A DNA stretch of 64,000 nt, from positions 62,001 to 126,000 of the forward strand of contig NZ_RARB01000002.1 of NCBI RefSeq assembly GCF_003612015.1. Direction: 5' to 3'. This stretch comes from Pantoea piersonii (GTDB lineage Bacteria > Pseudomonadota > Gammaproteobacteria > Enterobacterales > Enterobacteriaceae). Under the pieces are notes generated by a model, which worked only from the letters and a program-made list of their open reading frames with translations, was not told where the DNA came from and ran no database searches. The position numbers and the translations under genes are program-made. Positions 27,345 through 38,245 of this stretch are shown one piece after another; position 1 is the first letter of the stretch, and each line of letters begins with the position of its first letter.

Positions 27345-29144
27345 ATGACAGATTTAACCACGCACGATCTCGCTCAGCCTGCATGGCAAACCCGGGATCA
27401 CCTGGATGACCCGGTGATCGGCGAGCTGCGTAACCGTTTTGGGCCGGATGCCTTTACCGTTCAGCCTACCCGCACGGGCCTTCCCGTGGTCTGGGTAAAG
27501 CGCGAGCAGCTGCTGGAGATCGTGACATTCCTGCGTAAACTGCCGAAACCTTACGTCATGCTCTATGACCTGCATGGCATGGATGAGCGTTTGCGTACCC
27601 ACCGCGCCGGTCTGCCCGCCGCGGATTTTTCCGTTTTCTACCATTTTCTGTCGATCGAACGTAATCGCGACATCATGCTCAAGGTGGCGCTGTCGGAGAA
27701 CGATCTGCATCTGCCGACGCTGACGAAAATCTTCCCGAACGCCAACTGGTACGAGCGCGAAACCTGGGAGATGTTCGGCGTAACCTTTGATGGCCACCCG
27801 CACCTGACGCGCATCATGATGCCGCAGACCTGGGAAGGGCATCCGCTGCGTAAAGATTATCCGGCGCGCGCCACAGAGTTCGACCCCTTTACGCTCACCA
27901 AACAGAAAGAAGATCTGGAGATGGAGGCGCTGACCTTCAAGCCAGAAGACTGGGGTATGAAGCGCAGCACCAACAGCGAGGACTTTATGTTCCTCAACCT
28001 GGGGCCGAACCACCCGTCGGCGCACGGTGCCTTCCGTATTATTCTGCAGCTGGACGGCGAAGAGATCGTCGACTGCGTGCCGGATATCGGCTATCACCAC
28101 CGCGGCGCGGAGAAGATGGGTGAGCGCCAGTCATGGCACAGCTATATTCCCTATACCGATCGCGTGGAGTACCTCGGCGGCTGCGTAAACGAAATGCCTT
28201 ACGTGCTGGCGGTGGAAAAACTCGCTGGCATCGTGGTGCCGGATCGCGTCAACGTTATTCGCGTCATGCTCTCTGAGCTGTTCCGCATTAACAGCCATCT
28301 GCTCTACATCTCGACCTTTATTCAGGACGTCGGCGCGATGACGCCGGTCTTCTTCGCCTTTACCGATCGCCAGAAGATTTATGACGTGGTTGAAGCCATT
28401 ACCGGCTTCCGTATGCATCCGGCCTGGTTCCGCATCGGTGGCGTAGCGCACGATCTGCCGAAAGGCTGGGAGCGCCTGCTGCGCGAGTTCCTCGACTGGA
28501 TGCCGAAGCGCCTGAAAGAGTATGACAAAGCGGCGCTGCGCAACAGCGTGCTGGTCGGCCGTTCAAAAGGCGTTGCCGCCTATAACATGGAAGAGGCGCT
28601 GGCCTGGGGCACCACCGGCGCCGCGCTGCGTGCCACCGGCCTGGATTTCGACGTGCGTAAATGGCGTCCCTATTCAGGTTATGAAAACTTCGACTTTGAA
28701 ATTCCGGTTGGGGCGGGCATCAGCGATGCCTACACGCGCGTACAGCTGAAGATGGAAGAGATGTGGCAGTCGCTGCGTATTCTTGAGCAGTGCCTGAACA
28801 ATATGCCGGAAGGTCCGTTCAAGGCGGATCACCCGCTGACCACACCGCCGCCAAAAGAGCGTACGCTGCAGCACATTGAAACGCTGATCACTCACTTCCT
28901 GCAGGTTTCATGGGGCCCGGTTATGCCGGCCAACGAATCGCTGCAGATGATTGAGGCGACCAAAGGGATCAACAGCTACTACCTGACCAGCGACGGCAGC
29001 ACCATGAGCTATCGCACCCGCGTGCGCACGCCGAGCTTCCCGCACCTGCAGCAGATCCCGTCGGTGATCCGCGGTAGCCTGGTATCCGACCTGATCGTTT
29101 ACCTCGGTAGTATCGATTTTGTTATGTCAGACGTGGACCGCTAA
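27345..29144 (+). CDS. nuoC: NADH-quinone oxidoreductase fused subunit C/D
   Basis: This 599-residue fusion combines the 30 kDa (NuoC, about residues 1-190) and 49 kDa (NuoD, about 210-599) subunits, as in other enterobacteria where the gene is called nuoC or nuoCD. The NuoC part has [24 protein letters not shown]. The NuoD part has [14 protein letters not shown], the quinone-site region with HxxH-like contacts, and ends in [12 protein letters not shown]. The 49 kDa part forms the quinone pocket next to cluster N2. nuoE starts 2 bases after the stop. Confidence 0.97.
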   Translation: MTDLTTHDLAQPAWQTRDHLDDPVIGELRNRFGPDAFTVQPTRTGLPVVWVKREQLLEIVTFLRKLPKPYVMLYDLHGMDERLRTHRAGLPAADFSVFYHFLSIERNRDIMLKVALSENDLHLPTLTKIFPNANWYERETWEMFGVTFDGHPHLTRIMMPQTWEGHPLRKDYPARATEFDPFTLTKQKEDLEMEALTFKPEDWGMKRSTNSEDFMFLNLGPNHPSAHGAFRIILQLDGEEIVDCVPDIGYHHRGAEKMGERQSWHSYIPYTDRVEYLGGCVNEMPYVLAVEKLAGIVVPDRVNVIRVMLSELFRINSHLLYISTFIQDVGAMTPVFFAFTDRQKIYDVVEAITGFRMHPAWFRIGGVAHDLPKGWERLLREFLDWMPKRLKEYDKAALRNSVLVGRSKGVAAYNMEEALAWGTTGAALRATGLDFDVRKWRPYSGYENFDFEIPVGAGISDAYTRVQLKMEEMWQSLRILEQCLNNMPEGPFKADHPLTTPPPKERTLQHIETLITHFLQVSWGPVMPANESLQMIEATKGINSYYLTSDGSTMSYRTRVRTPSFPHLQQIPSVIRGSLVSDLIVYLGSIDFVMSDVDR

Positions 29145-29146
29145 TT

Positions 29147-29662
29147 ATGCACGATCAAAAAATTGCCATTCATACGATCGACCCGAACGAGGTCTTCGTG
29201 CTGAGCGCGGAAGAGCATCACGCTATCGAGCACGAAAAACACCACTATGAAGATGCGCGCGCGGCGTCGATTGAGGCGCTGAAGATTGTGCAGAAGCAGC
29301 GCGGCTGGGTGCCGGACGGCGCCATCCACGCTATCGCCGAGGTGCTGGGCATTCCGGCGAGCGACGTCGAAGGCGTCGCCACCTTCTATAGCCAGATTTT
29401 CCGTCAGCCGGTCGGCCGTCACGTTATCCGCTATTGCGACAGCGTAGTGTGTCACATCACCGGCTATCAGGGCATTCAGGCGGCGCTGGAGCAGAATCTC
29501 AATATCAAGCCTGGCCAGACCACGGCGGACGGCCGGTTTACGCTGCTGCCGACCTGCTGTCTGGGCAACTGCGACAAAGGCCCGACCATGATGGTGGATG
29601 AAGATACGCACGTTCATCTGACGCCGGAAGGCATCGCCTCATTACTGGAGCAGTATCAATGA
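29147..29662 (+). CDS. nuoE: NADH-quinone oxidoreductase subunit E
   Basis: NuoE is the 24 kDa-type subunit of the NADH dehydrogenase module and holds the [2Fe-2S] cluster N1a. Its ligands are Cys97, Cys102, Cys138 and Cys142 (CDSVVC and CLGNC). The 171-residue protein is a few residues longer than E. coli at its variable N-terminus and otherwise matches closely from [20 protein letters not shown] onward. Its stop overlaps the nuoF ATG (ATGA), coupling the two partner subunits. Confidence 0.96.
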   Translation: MHDQKIAIHTIDPNEVFVLSAEEHHAIEHEKHHYEDARAASIEALKIVQKQRGWVPDGAIHAIAEVLGIPASDVEGVATFYSQIFRQPVGRHVIRYCDSVVCHITGYQGIQAALEQNLNIKPGQTTADGRFTLLPTCCLGNCDKGPTMMVDEDTHVHLTPEGIASLLEQYQ

Positions 29663-31005
29663 CCATCAAACAGATCATTCGTACTGCGGAAACGCATCCG
29701 CTCACCTGGCGCATGCGCGATGACCAACAGCCGGTATGGTTCGAAGAATATCGCAGTAAAAACGGCTATGCGGGCGCGGAAAAAGCGCTGAACGGCATGG
29801 CGCCGGACGAAATTGTCGCGGCGGTGAAAGATTCGGGCCTGAAAGGGCGCGGCGGCGCAGGCTTCTCCACTGGTCTGAAGTGGAGCCTGATGCCGAAAGA
29901 CGAATCCATGAACATCCGTTACCTGCTGTGTAACGCCGATGAGATGGAGCCGGGCACCTATAAAGACCGCCTGCTGATGGAGCAGATGCCGCACCAGCTG
30001 GTGGAAGGCATGCTGATCAGCGCCTTCGCGCTGAAAGCCTATCGCGGCTACATCTTCCTGCGCGGCGAGTATATCGAAGCGGCGGTGAATCTGCGTCGCG
30101 CCATCGCGGAAGCGACCGAAGCGGGCTTCCTCGGTAAAAACATTCTCGGCACCGGGTTCGACTTCGAGCTGATCGTACACACCGGCGCGGGCCGCTATAT
30201 TTGCGGCGAAGAGACGGCGCTGATCAACTCGCTGGAAGGTCGTCGCGCCAACCCGCGTTCCAAGCCGCCGTTCCCGGCGAGTGCGGGCGTGTGGGGCAAG
30301 CCGACCTGCGTTAATAACGTGGAAACGCTCTCCAACGTACCGGCGATCCTGGCCAACGGCGTCGAGTGGTACAAAGGCCTGTCGAAAAGCGACGATGCCG
30401 GCACCAAAATGATGGGCTTCTCCGGTCGCGTAAAAAATCCAGGCGTATGGGAACTGCCGTTCGGCATTACCGCGCGTGAAATCCTGGAAGATTATGCAGG
30501 CGGCATGCGCGACGGTCTGCGCTTTAAAGCCTGGCAGCCGGGCGGCGCGGGTACTGACTTCCTAACCGAGCAGCATCTCGATCTGCCGATGGAGTTCGCC
30601 AGCATTGGTAAAGCAGGCAGCCGCCTCGGTACGGCGCTGGCGATGGCCGTTGACCACGAGATCAATATGGTGTCGCTGGTGCGCAACCTGGAAGAGTTCT
30701 TCGCGCGCGAATCGTGCGGCTGGTGTACGCCATGCCGCGACGGCCTGCCGTGGAGTGTGAAAATCCTGCGCGCGCTGGAGCAGGGCAAAGGGCAGCCGGG
30801 CGATATCGAAACCCTGCAGCAGCTTTGCCGCCAGCTTGGTCCAGGCAAAACTTTCTGCGCCCACGCGCCCGGCGCAGTGGAGCCGCTGCAGAGCGCCATT
30901 AAATATTTCCGTGAAGAGTTTGAAGCCGGCATTGCGCCGCAGGTCTTCGGCAATACGCGCGCAATTGGCGGTATTCAGCCTAACCTGCTGAAAGCACGCT
31001 GGTAA
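29659..31005 (+). CDS. nuoF: NADH-quinone oxidoreductase subunit F
   Basis: NuoF binds NADH and FMN and is where electrons enter complex I. The 448-residue protein has the nucleotide-binding segment [16 protein letters not shown], the FMN site region [15 protein letters not shown], and the [4Fe-4S] N3 ligands in [12 protein letters not shown] plus a later Cys in [11 protein letters not shown]. The length is as in E. coli (about 445). Overlap with nuoE fixes the start. A 94-base gap precedes nuoG. Confidence 0.97.
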   Translation: MTIKQIIRTAETHPLTWRMRDDQQPVWFEEYRSKNGYAGAEKALNGMAPDEIVAAVKDSGLKGRGGAGFSTGLKWSLMPKDESMNIRYLLCNADEMEPGTYKDRLLMEQMPHQLVEGMLISAFALKAYRGYIFLRGEYIEAAVNLRRAIAEATEAGFLGKNILGTGFDFELIVHTGAGRYICGEETALINSLEGRRANPRSKPPFPASAGVWGKPTCVNNVETLSNVPAILANGVEWYKGLSKSDDAGTKMMGFSGRVKNPGVWELPFGITAREILEDYAGGMRDGLRFKAWQPGGAGTDFLTEQHLDLPMEFASIGKAGSRLGTALAMAVDHEINMVSLVRNLEEFFARESCGWCTPCRDGLPWSVKILRALEQGKGQPGDIETLQQLCRQLGPGKTFCAHAPGAVEPLQSAIKYFREEFEAGIAPQVFGNTRAIGGIQPNLLKARW

Positions 31006-31108
31006 TTCGCCGCAGCACACGGAACCGGCTCTGCGCCGCTGCCCCAAAACCGGGGCAAGAATATGATTAACGCTCGTCTCTGACGAGCCTTACGGAAGCA
31101 TGTTCACT

Positions 31109-33832
31109 ATGGCTACAATCCATGTAGACGGTAAAGAATATGATGTGAACGGAGCGGACAACCTGCTGCAGGCGTGTCTCTCTCTGGGCCTTGATATTCC
31201 TTATTTTTGCTGGCATCCGGCGCTGGGAAGCGTTGGGGCTTGCCGCCAGTGTGCGGTGAAGCAATTCCAGAATGCCGAAGATACCCGCGGCCGTCTCGTC
31301 ATGTCCTGCATGACGCCGGCCTCCGACGGCACCTTTATCTCTATTGACGACGGCGAAGCGAAAGAGTTTCGCGAAAGCGTGGTGGAGTGGCTGATGACCA
31401 ACCACCCGCACGACTGTCCGGTCTGCGAAGAGGGCGGCAACTGTCACCTGCAGGATATGACGGTGATGACCGGCCACAGCTTCCGCCGCTACCGCTTTAC
31501 GAAACGTACCCACCAGAATCAGGATCTCGGCCCGTTCATCTCTCATGAAATGAACCGCTGTATCGCCTGCTACCGCTGCGTGCGTTACTACAAAGATTAT
31601 GCCGACGGCAAAGATCTGGGCGTTTACGGTGCGCACGATAACGTCTACTTCGGCCGTCCGGAGGAGGGCACGCTGGAGAGCGAATTCTCCGGCAACCTGG
31701 TGGAGATCTGCCCGACCGGCGTCTTCACCGACAAAACGCACTCCGAGCGATATAACCGTAAATGGGATATGCAGTTCGCGCCGAGCATCTGCCAGCAGTG
31801 CAGCGTCGGCTGTAACACCAGTCCCGGCGAGCGCTATGGCGAACTGCGCCGTATCGAAAACCGCTACAACGGTACGGTAAACCACTACTTCCTGTGCGAC
31901 CGCGGCCGTTTCGGCTACGGCTACGTCAACCGTAAAGATCGTCCTCGTCATCCTGCGCTGCTGCGCGGCAACGACTGGGTCACGCTGAATGCGGAGCAGG
32001 CGGTTAACGCGGCGGCTGACGTCCTGCGTCAGGCGAAGCGCGTTATCGGCATCGGCTCCCCGCGCGCCAGCGTAGAGAGCAACTTTGCGCTGCGTGAACT
32101 GGTGGGTGCGGAAAACTTCTCTACCGGCATGCCGGCGGGGGAGCAGGCGCGTCTGGAACTGATGCTTAAAATCCTGCGCGAAAGCGGCATCTATACGCCG
32201 TCCCTGCGCGAAATGGAAAGCTATGACGCTGTGCTGGTGCTGGGCGAAGATCTGACCCAGGTCGGCGCGCGCGTGGCGCTCTCTGTGCGTCAGGCGGTAA
32301 AAGGCAAAGCGCGCGAAATGGCCGCGGCGCAGAAAGTCGCCGACTGGCAGATCGCCGCCATTCTTAATATCGGTCAGCACGCTAAACATCCGCTGTTCGT
32401 CACTAACGTCGACGAAACCCGCCTTGATGATATCGCCGCGTGGAGCTATCGCGCGCCGGTGGAAGATCAGGCGCGTCTCGGCTTCGCCATCGCCAGCGCG
32501 CTGGATGAAAGTGCGCCGGTAGTCAGCGATTTCGACAGCAGCCTTAGCGGCAAGCTGGACGTCGTGGTGCAGGCGCTGGCCGGTGCGAAAAAACCGCTGA
32601 TTATCTCCGGTACCCACTCGGGCAGCACGGCGATGATCGAAGCGGCGGCGAACGTCGCTAAAGCGCTGAAGGCGCGCGGCGCCGAGGTCGGCATTACGCT
32701 GCTGGCCGGTGCGGCAAACAGCATGGGTCTGGGCCTGATGGGCGGCAACACGCTCGACAGCGCGCTGGAACAGCTGAGCAGCGGCGAAGCGGATACGGTG
32801 GTGGTGCTGGAGAACGATCTCTATCGTCATGCGCCGAAAGCGCAGGTAGATGCCGCGCTGGCTAACGCCACGAATGTAATTGTGGTCGATCATCAGCGCA
32901 CCGCGACGCTGGAGAAAGCGGGCCTGGTGCTCTCTACCGCCAGCTTCGCCGAAAGCGACGGCACCTCGATCAACCATGAAGGCCGCGCGCAACGCTTCTT
33001 CCAGGTTTACGATCCGGCTTACTACGACAACAGCATCGTGATGCTGGAGAGCTGGCGCTGGCTGCACTCGCTGCACAGCACGCTGGAAAGCCGCCATCCC
33101 GACTGGACGCAGCTTGATCACGTCATCGACGCCGTGGTGGCGAAGCTGCCGCAGCTGAAAGGCATTAAAGAAGCCGCGCCGGACGCCAGCTTCCGCATTC
33201 GCGGACAAAAACTGGCCCGCTCGCCAAACCGCTCCAGCGGACGTACCGCCGCGCGCGCCAATATCAGCGTGCACGAGCCGCGTCAGCCGCAGGATCGGGA
33301 CAGCATGTTTGCCTTCTCGATGGAAGGCAACAACCAGCCGAGCGCGCCGCGTTCGCAAATCCCCTTCGCCTGGGCGCCAGGCTGGAACTCCCCGCAGGCG
33401 TGGAACAAGTTCCAGGCCGAAGTGGGCGGCAAGCTGCGCAACGGCGATCCCGGCGTGCGTCTGTTCGAAGCAGGCGATGCGTCGCTGCCGTGGTTCACTG
33501 AGGTCCCGACCGCGTTTGTTGGCGGCGAGCAGTGGCGCGTCGCGCCTTACTACCAGCTGTTCGGTAGCGAAGAGATGACCCAGCGTTCGGCGGTGTTCCA
33601 GAAACGTATGCCGCAACCGATGCTGGTGATCAATCAGAGCGATGCGGCGAAGCTGGGCGTGAATGAAGGCACGGCCGTTGAGTTCACCTGTTCAGGCGAG
33701 ACCCTGCGTCTGCCGGTTCGCTTCTCCAGCGCGCTGCAGCCGGGTCAGATAGGCCTGCCGCTGGGTATGCCGGGCGTTCCGCCGTTCCTGGCGGGCGCGC
33801 ACATTGACAAACTGCAGGAGGCGGCGCAATGA
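31109..33832 (+). CDS. nuoG: NADH-quinone oxidoreductase subunit G
   Basis: NuoG is the 75 kDa-type subunit carrying several iron-sulfur clusters. From this start the protein is 907 residues. The N-terminal [2Fe-2S] ferredoxin domain has [15 protein letters not shown]. The following cysteines and the His ligand ([14 protein letters not shown]), the [12 protein letters not shown] cluster, and the extra N7-type motif CQQCSVGC are all seen. The rest is a molybdopterin-oxidoreductase-like domain without a cofactor role. I prefer the ATG at 31109 because the mature E. coli protein begins [10 protein letters not shown]. An ATG at 31100 adds three residues. The C-terminus overlaps nuoH by four bases. 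Confidence 0.96.
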   Translation: MATIHVDGKEYDVNGADNLLQACLSLGLDIPYFCWHPALGSVGACRQCAVKQFQNAEDTRGRLVMSCMTPASDGTFISIDDGEAKEFRESVVEWLMTNHPHDCPVCEEGGNCHLQDMTVMTGHSFRRYRFTKRTHQNQDLGPFISHEMNRCIACYRCVRYYKDYADGKDLGVYGAHDNVYFGRPEEGTLESEFSGNLVEICPTGVFTDKTHSERYNRKWDMQFAPSICQQCSVGCNTSPGERYGELRRIENRYNGTVNHYFLCDRGRFGYGYVNRKDRPRHPALLRGNDWVTLNAEQAVNAAADVLRQAKRVIGIGSPRASVESNFALRELVGAENFSTGMPAGEQARLELMLKILRESGIYTPSLREMESYDAVLVLGEDLTQVGARVALSVRQAVKGKAREMAAAQKVADWQIAAILNIGQHAKHPLFVTNVDETRLDDIAAWSYRAPVEDQARLGFAIASALDESAPVVSDFDSSLSGKLDVVVQALAGAKKPLIISGTHSGSTAMIEAAANVAKALKARGAEVGITLLAGAANSMGLGLMGGNTLDSALEQLSSGEADTVVVLENDLYRHAPKAQVDAALANATNVIVVDHQRTATLEKAGLVLSTASFAESDGTSINHEGRAQRFFQVYDPAYYDNSIVMLESWRWLHSLHSTLESRHPDWTQLDHVIDAVVAKLPQLKGIKEAAPDASFRIRGQKLARSPNRSSGRTAARANISVHEPRQPQDRDSMFAFSMEGNNQPSAPRSQIPFAWAPGWNSPQAWNKFQAEVGGKLRNGDPGVRLFEAGDASLPWFTEVPTAFVGGEQWRVAPYYQLFGSEEMTQRSAVFQKRMPQPMLVINQSDAAKLGVNEGTAVEFTCSGETLRLPVRFSSALQPGQIGLPLGMPGVPPFLAGAHIDKLQEAAQ

Positions 33833-34806
33833 GCTGGTTAACACCGGACGTTATCGACATCATTCTGACCGTGGTGAAGGCGATCGTCATTCTGCTGGTC
33901 GTAGTGGCGTGCGGCGCGTTTATGAGCTTCGCCGAACGCCGCCTGCTCGGTCTGTGGCAGAACCGCTACGGGCCGAACCGCGTGGGCTGGGGCGGTTCGC
34001 TGCAGCTCGCTGCGGATATGATCAAGATGTTCTTTAAAGAGGACTGGGTTCCACCCTTTACCGACCGCTTTATCTTTACGCTTGCGCCGGTCATTGCGTT
34101 CGTCTCCCTGCTGCTGGCGTTCGCCATTGTGCCGGTGTCGCCGAGCTGGATGGTGACTGACCTTAACATCGGGCTGCTTTTCTTCCTGATGATGGCGGGT
34201 CTGGCGGTTTACGCGGTGCTGTTCGCCGGCTGGTCGAGCAATAACAAATACTCGCTGTTGGGCGCGATGCGTGCTTCCGCGCAGACGCTGAGCTACGAAG
34301 TGTTTCTCGGTCTGTCGCTGATGGGCGTGGTGGCGCAGGCGGGCTCGTTCAATATGACCGCTATCGTTGAAAGCCAGGCGCATCTGTGGAACATCATTCC
34401 GCAGTTCTTCGGCTTCCTGACCTTCTGTATCGCGGGCGTGGCGGTGTGTCACCGTCACCCGTTCGACCAACCGGAAGCGGAGCAGGAGCTGGCGGACGGT
34501 TACCATATCGAATATGCCGGGATGAAGTTCGGTCTGTTCTTCGTGGGCGAGTATGTGGCTATCACCACCGTATCAGCGCTGATCGTGACGCTGTTCTTCG
34601 GCGGCTGGCAAGGCCCGTTCCTGCCGCCGTTCATTTGGTTCGCCCTGAAGACGGCGTTCTTTATGGTGATGTTTATCCTGATTCGTGCTGCGCTTCCGCG
34701 TCCACGCTATGACCAGGTGCTGTCGTTCGGCTGGAAAGTCTGTCTGCCGTTGACGCTGTTGAACCTGCTGGCGACCGCCGCAGTGATTCTGTACAACGCG
34801 CAGTAA
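33829..34806 (+). CDS. nuoH: NADH-quinone oxidoreductase subunit H
   Basis: NuoH is the membrane subunit that shapes the quinone-access chamber and links electron transfer to proton pumping. The 325-residue protein has eight predicted transmembrane helices. It has the conserved first loop [21 protein letters not shown] and the acidic loop [26 protein letters not shown]. It matches E. coli NuoH in length and sequence. The start overlaps the nuoG stop (ATGA), and nuoI follows after 11 bases. Confidence 0.97.
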   Translation: MSWLTPDVIDIILTVVKAIVILLVVVACGAFMSFAERRLLGLWQNRYGPNRVGWGGSLQLAADMIKMFFKEDWVPPFTDRFIFTLAPVIAFVSLLLAFAIVPVSPSWMVTDLNIGLLFFLMMAGLAVYAVLFAGWSSNNKYSLLGAMRASAQTLSYEVFLGLSLMGVVAQAGSFNMTAIVESQAHLWNIIPQFFGFLTFCIAGVAVCHRHPFDQPEAEQELADGYHIEYAGMKFGLFFVGEYVAITTVSALIVTLFFGGWQGPFLPPFIWFALKTAFFMVMFILIRAALPRPRYDQVLSFGWKVCLPLTLLNLLATAAVILYNAQ

Positions 34807-34817
34807 GAGGTGTTGAG

Positions 34818-35360
34818 ATGACTTTAAAAGATATTGTCGTTGGCTTCGGCACGACAGTGCGCAGTATCTGGATGATAGGCATGCATGCCTTCGCCAAACG
34901 CGAAACTCAGATGTATCCGGAGGAGCCGGTCTATCTGCCGCCGCGCTATCGCGGTCGTATCGTGCTGACGCGCGATCCCGACGGCGAAGAGCGCTGCGTA
35001 GCCTGTAACCTCTGTGCGGTGGCCTGTCCGGTCAGCTGTATTTCGCTGCAGAAAGCAGAGACCAAAGATGGCCGCTGGTACCCGGAATTTTTCCGCATCA
35101 ACTTCTCGCGCTGCATTTTCTGCGGGATGTGCGAAGAGGCCTGTCCGACTACCGCGATCCAGCTGACGCCCGATTTCGAACTGGGCGAGTTCAAGCGCCA
35201 GGATCTGGTGTATGAAAAAGAAGATCTGCTGATCTCCGGTCCGGGCAAATATCCCGAGTACAACTTCTACCGCATGGCAGGTATGGCGATCGAAGGGAAA
35301 GATAAGGGCGACGCCGAAAACGAAGCCAAACCCATCGACGTCAAAGGTTTGTTACCTTAA
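34818..35360 (+). CDS. nuoI: NADH-quinone oxidoreductase subunit I
   Basis: NuoI is the TYKY-type ferredoxin subunit holding clusters N6a and N6b. The 180-residue protein has two [4Fe-4S] motifs, [12 protein letters not shown] and [12 protein letters not shown], and an N-terminal amphipathic helix that lies on the membrane. The length equals that of E. coli. It passes electrons from NuoG to cluster N2 in NuoB. Ten bases separate it from nuoJ. Confidence 0.97.
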   Translation: MTLKDIVVGFGTTVRSIWMIGMHAFAKRETQMYPEEPVYLPPRYRGRIVLTRDPDGEERCVACNLCAVACPVSCISLQKAETKDGRWYPEFFRINFSRCIFCGMCEEACPTTAIQLTPDFELGEFKRQDLVYEKEDLLISGPGKYPEYNFYRMAGMAIEGKDKGDAENEAKPIDVKGLLP

Positions 35361-35370
35361 GGAGCCCGGC

Positions 35371-35910
35371 ATGGAAATTGCGTTTTATCTTTGCGGTCTG
35401 GTGGCGGTGCTGACGACGCTGCGCGTCATCACCCACACCAATCCGGTGCATGCGCTGCTGTATCTGATCGTGTCGCTGCTCTCCGTCGCAGGCGTTTTCT
35501 TCTCGCTCGGTGCCTATTTCGCCGGCGCGCTGGAGATCATCGTCTACGCCGGCGCCATTATGGTGCTGTTCGTCTTCGTGGTGATGATGCTCAATATGGG
35601 CAACGCCACGATGAAGCAGGAGCGCGACTGGCTGCAGCCTTCGCTGTGGATTGGTCCTGGCATCGTTTCGCTATTGCTGTTGGTGGTCATGGTTTATGCC
35701 ATTCTGACCGCTAACGATCAGGGCATCGATGGCACGGTTATCGACGCCAAAGCGGTAGGCATCAGCCTGTTCGGCCCTTACGTCCTGGCGGTGGAACTCG
35801 CCTCAATGCTGCTGCTGGCGGGTCTGGTAGTGGCGTTCCACGTCGGACGCGAAGAGCGTCAGGGCGAAGTGGTGAGCAATCGTGACGCCAATAAGGAGGA
35901 GCACGCATGA
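35371..35910 (+). CDS. nuoJ: NADH-quinone oxidoreductase subunit J
   Basis: NuoJ is a membrane subunit with five transmembrane helices. The third carries the conserved [15 protein letters not shown] region implicated in proton-channel conformational change. The 179-residue protein is slightly shorter than E. coli (184) at the variable C-terminus. Its stop overlaps nuoK (ATGA). Confidence 0.96.
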   Translation: MEIAFYLCGLVAVLTTLRVITHTNPVHALLYLIVSLLSVAGVFFSLGAYFAGALEIIVYAGAIMVLFVFVVMMLNMGNATMKQERDWLQPSLWIGPGIVSLLLLVVMVYAILTANDQGIDGTVIDAKAVGISLFGPYVLAVELASMLLLAGLVVAFHVGREERQGEVVSNRDANKEEHA

Positions 35911-36209
35911 TCCCGTTACAACACGGCTTAATTCTGGCCGCCGTGCTGTTTGTCCTTGGACTGACATCACTGGTGCTGCGTCGCAACCTGCTGTTCATGC
36001 TGATCGGCCTCGAGATTATGATCAACGCGGCCGCGCTGGCGCTCGTTGTGGCGGGCAGCTACTGGGGACAGGCGGATGGACAGGTGATGTATATCCTGGC
36101 GATCAGCCTTGCGGCGGCGGAAGCCAGCATCGGCCTGGCGCTGCTGCTCCAGCTCTATCGTCGTCGTCTGACGCTGAACATTGATACTGTGAGCGAGATG
36201 CGCGGATGA
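35907..36209 (+). CDS. nuoK: NADH-quinone oxidoreductase subunit K
   Basis: NuoK is a 100-residue MrpC-like membrane subunit with three helices. It carries conserved buried glutamates in [15 protein letters not shown] and in [15 protein letters not shown] that form part of the proton path. The length equals that of E. coli. Four-base overlaps at both ends (with nuoJ and nuoL) indicate tight translational coupling. Confidence 0.97.
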   Translation: MIPLQHGLILAAVLFVLGLTSLVLRRNLLFMLIGLEIMINAAALALVVAGSYWGQADGQVMYILAISLAAAEASIGLALLLQLYRRRLTLNIDTVSEMRG

Positions 36210-38041
36210 ATCTTCTCTATTTAACAATCCTGTTTCCGCTGATCGGCTTCTTGCTGTTGGCGTTTTCCCGTGGTCGCTGGTCGGAGAACCTGTCGGCTGC
36301 GATCGGCATGGGCTCGGTGGGCCTGGCGGCGCTGGTGACGCTCTATGTCGGCATTGACTTCTTTGCTAATGGTCAGCAGCCCTTTACTCAGGCGCTCTGG
36401 ACCTGGATGCAGGTCGGTAATTTCGACATTAAGGTCAACCTGACGCTGGACGGACTTTCGCTCACCATGCTCTCTGTGGTGACTGGCGTCGGCTTCCTGA
36501 TCCATATGTTCGCTTCCTGGTATATGCGCGGCGAAGAGGGCTACTCCCGCTTTTTCGCCTATACCAACCTGTTTATCGCGAGCATGGTGGTGCTGGTACT
36601 GGCCGATAACCTGATGCTGATGTATCTCGGCTGGGAAGGGGTAGGGCTCTGCTCATACCTGCTGATCGGCTTCTACTACAGCAATCCAGAAAACGGCAAA
36701 GCGGCGATGAAAGCCTTTATCATCACCCGCGTCGGCGACGTCTTTCTCGCTTTTGCACTGTTCATCCTCTACAACGAACTGGGTACGCTCAACTTCCGCG
36801 AAATGATGGAACTGGCGCCGCAGCACTTCGCGGCGGATAACCATATGCTGCAGTGGGCGACGCTGATGCTGCTGGGCGGCGCGGTAGGTAAATCCGCGCA
36901 GCTGCCGCTGCAGACCTGGCTGGCAGACGCGATGGCCGGTCCGACTCCGGTATCGGCGCTGATCCACGCCGCAACCATGGTAACGGCAGGCGTCTACCTT
37001 ATCGCCCGCAGCCACGGCCTGTTCCTGCTGACGCCGGAAGTCCTGCATCTGGTTGGTATCGTCGGCGCGATTACGCTGGTGCTGGCGGGCTTCGCCGCGC
37101 TGGTACAGACCGATATCAAGCGCGTGCTGGCCTACTCGACCATGAGCCAGATCGGCTACATGTTCCTGGCGCTCGGCGTACAGGCGTGGGACGCGGCGAT
37201 TTTCCATCTGATGACGCACGCGTTCTTTAAAGCGCTGCTGTTCCTCTCATCGGGTTCAGTGATCCTTGCCTGCCATCACGAGCAGAACATCTTTAAAATG
37301 GGTGGCCTGCGTAAGAGCATCCCGCTGGTCTATGTCTGCTTCCTGGTGGGCGGTGCCGCGCTGGCTGCGCTACCGCTGATTACGGCAGGCTTCTACAGTA
37401 AAGATGAAATTCTGTTCGGCGCGCTGGCGAACGGCCACATCAATCTGATGGTGGCTGGCCTGGTAGGGGCTTTCCTGACCTCAATCTACACCTTCCGCAT
37501 GATCTTCATCGTGTTCCACGGCGAAGAGAAGATCCACGCGCATGCGGGTAAAGGTATCACTCATCATCTGCCGCTGATCGTGCTGCTGGTACTGTCGACC
37601 TTCGTCGGCGCGCTGATTACCCCGCCGCTGGCTGGCGTACTGCCGCAGGGTGAAGCGGGCGAAGCGGGCAAGGTCGGACTGGAGATCGCCTCTGGCGTGG
37701 TCGCCGTGGTGGGCATCCTGATCGCTGCTGCGCTCTGGCTGGGCAAACGCCAGCTGGTCAGCCGCGTCGCCAACAGCGCCCCGGGCCGTTTCTTCGGCAC
37801 CTGGTGGTTCGCCGCATGGGGCTTCGACTGGCTGTATGACAAAGTGTTCGTCAAACCTTATCTCGGTATCGCCTGGCTGTTGCAGCGCGATCCGCTGAAT
37901 GCGGTGATGAACCTGCCCGCGCTGGTGTCGCGTATCGCCAATAAAGGTCTGGTGGTCAGCGAAAACGGTTATCTGCGCTGGTATGTCGCCTCAATGGGCG
38001 TGGGCGCCGTGGTGGTGCTGGCGCTGATGCTGGTGGTTTAA
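36206..38041 (+). CDS. nuoL: NADH-quinone oxidoreductase subunit L
   Basis: NuoL is the distal antiporter-like proton-pumping subunit with the long lateral helix at its C-terminus. The 611-residue protein has the Mrp-antiporter core ([16 protein letters not shown], the [25 protein letters not shown] segment with its channel Lys/Glu, and [17 protein letters not shown]). It matches E. coli NuoL (613) closely. A 204-base gap containing a palindromic element separates it from nuoM. Confidence 0.97.
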   Translation: MNLLYLTILFPLIGFLLLAFSRGRWSENLSAAIGMGSVGLAALVTLYVGIDFFANGQQPFTQALWTWMQVGNFDIKVNLTLDGLSLTMLSVVTGVGFLIHMFASWYMRGEEGYSRFFAYTNLFIASMVVLVLADNLMLMYLGWEGVGLCSYLLIGFYYSNPENGKAAMKAFIITRVGDVFLAFALFILYNELGTLNFREMMELAPQHFAADNHMLQWATLMLLGGAVGKSAQLPLQTWLADAMAGPTPVSALIHAATMVTAGVYLIARSHGLFLLTPEVLHLVGIVGAITLVLAGFAALVQTDIKRVLAYSTMSQIGYMFLALGVQAWDAAIFHLMTHAFFKALLFLSSGSVILACHHEQNIFKMGGLRKSIPLVYVCFLVGGAALAALPLITAGFYSKDEILFGALANGHINLMVAGLVGAFLTSIYTFRMIFIVFHGEEKIHAHAGKGITHHLPLIVLLVLSTFVGALITPPLAGVLPQGEAGEAGKVGLEIASGVVAVVGILIAAALWLGKRQLVSRVANSAPGRFFGTWWFAAWGFDWLYDKVFVKPYLGIAWLLQRDPLNAVMNLPALVSRIANKGLVVSENGYLRWYVASMGVGAVVVLALMLVV

Positions 38042-38130
38042 AAGATGAGCGGGATGAAAGATTTTCATCTCATCGGATATGCAAAAAGTGCCTGAGTAGT
38101 GAGCGTTATCGGCGCAGCCAGTTTTGACGT

Positions 38131-38187
38131 CGACAGCACGCAGCAACCGGAACGTAGTTAACTACGTAAAGATTGCGAGCGCTGTCG
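38131..38187. repeat. Imperfect palindrome between nuoL and nuoM
   Basis: A 57-base imperfect palindrome has CGACAGC/GCTGTCG ends, partly matching middle segments (CGCAGCAA versus TTGCGAG) and the perfect centre CGTAGTTAACTACG (38153-38166). It lies inside the only long gap in the second half of the nuo operon. It resembles the extragenic repeats that are common in Erwinia, Serratia and Yersinia, but I cannot name the family. Confidence 0.55.
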
Positions 38188-38245
38188 GCGGCGAAGAGGG
38201 CAAGCTGAATAGCCCATAAAAAGGACATATAAGGGAAAGACTTCA

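Noticed and set aside
31067-33616. 849-codon antisense frame opposite nuoG
   Set aside because: GC-rich shadow of nuoG. The plus-strand protein has all iron-sulfur motifs; the antisense product resembles nothing known.
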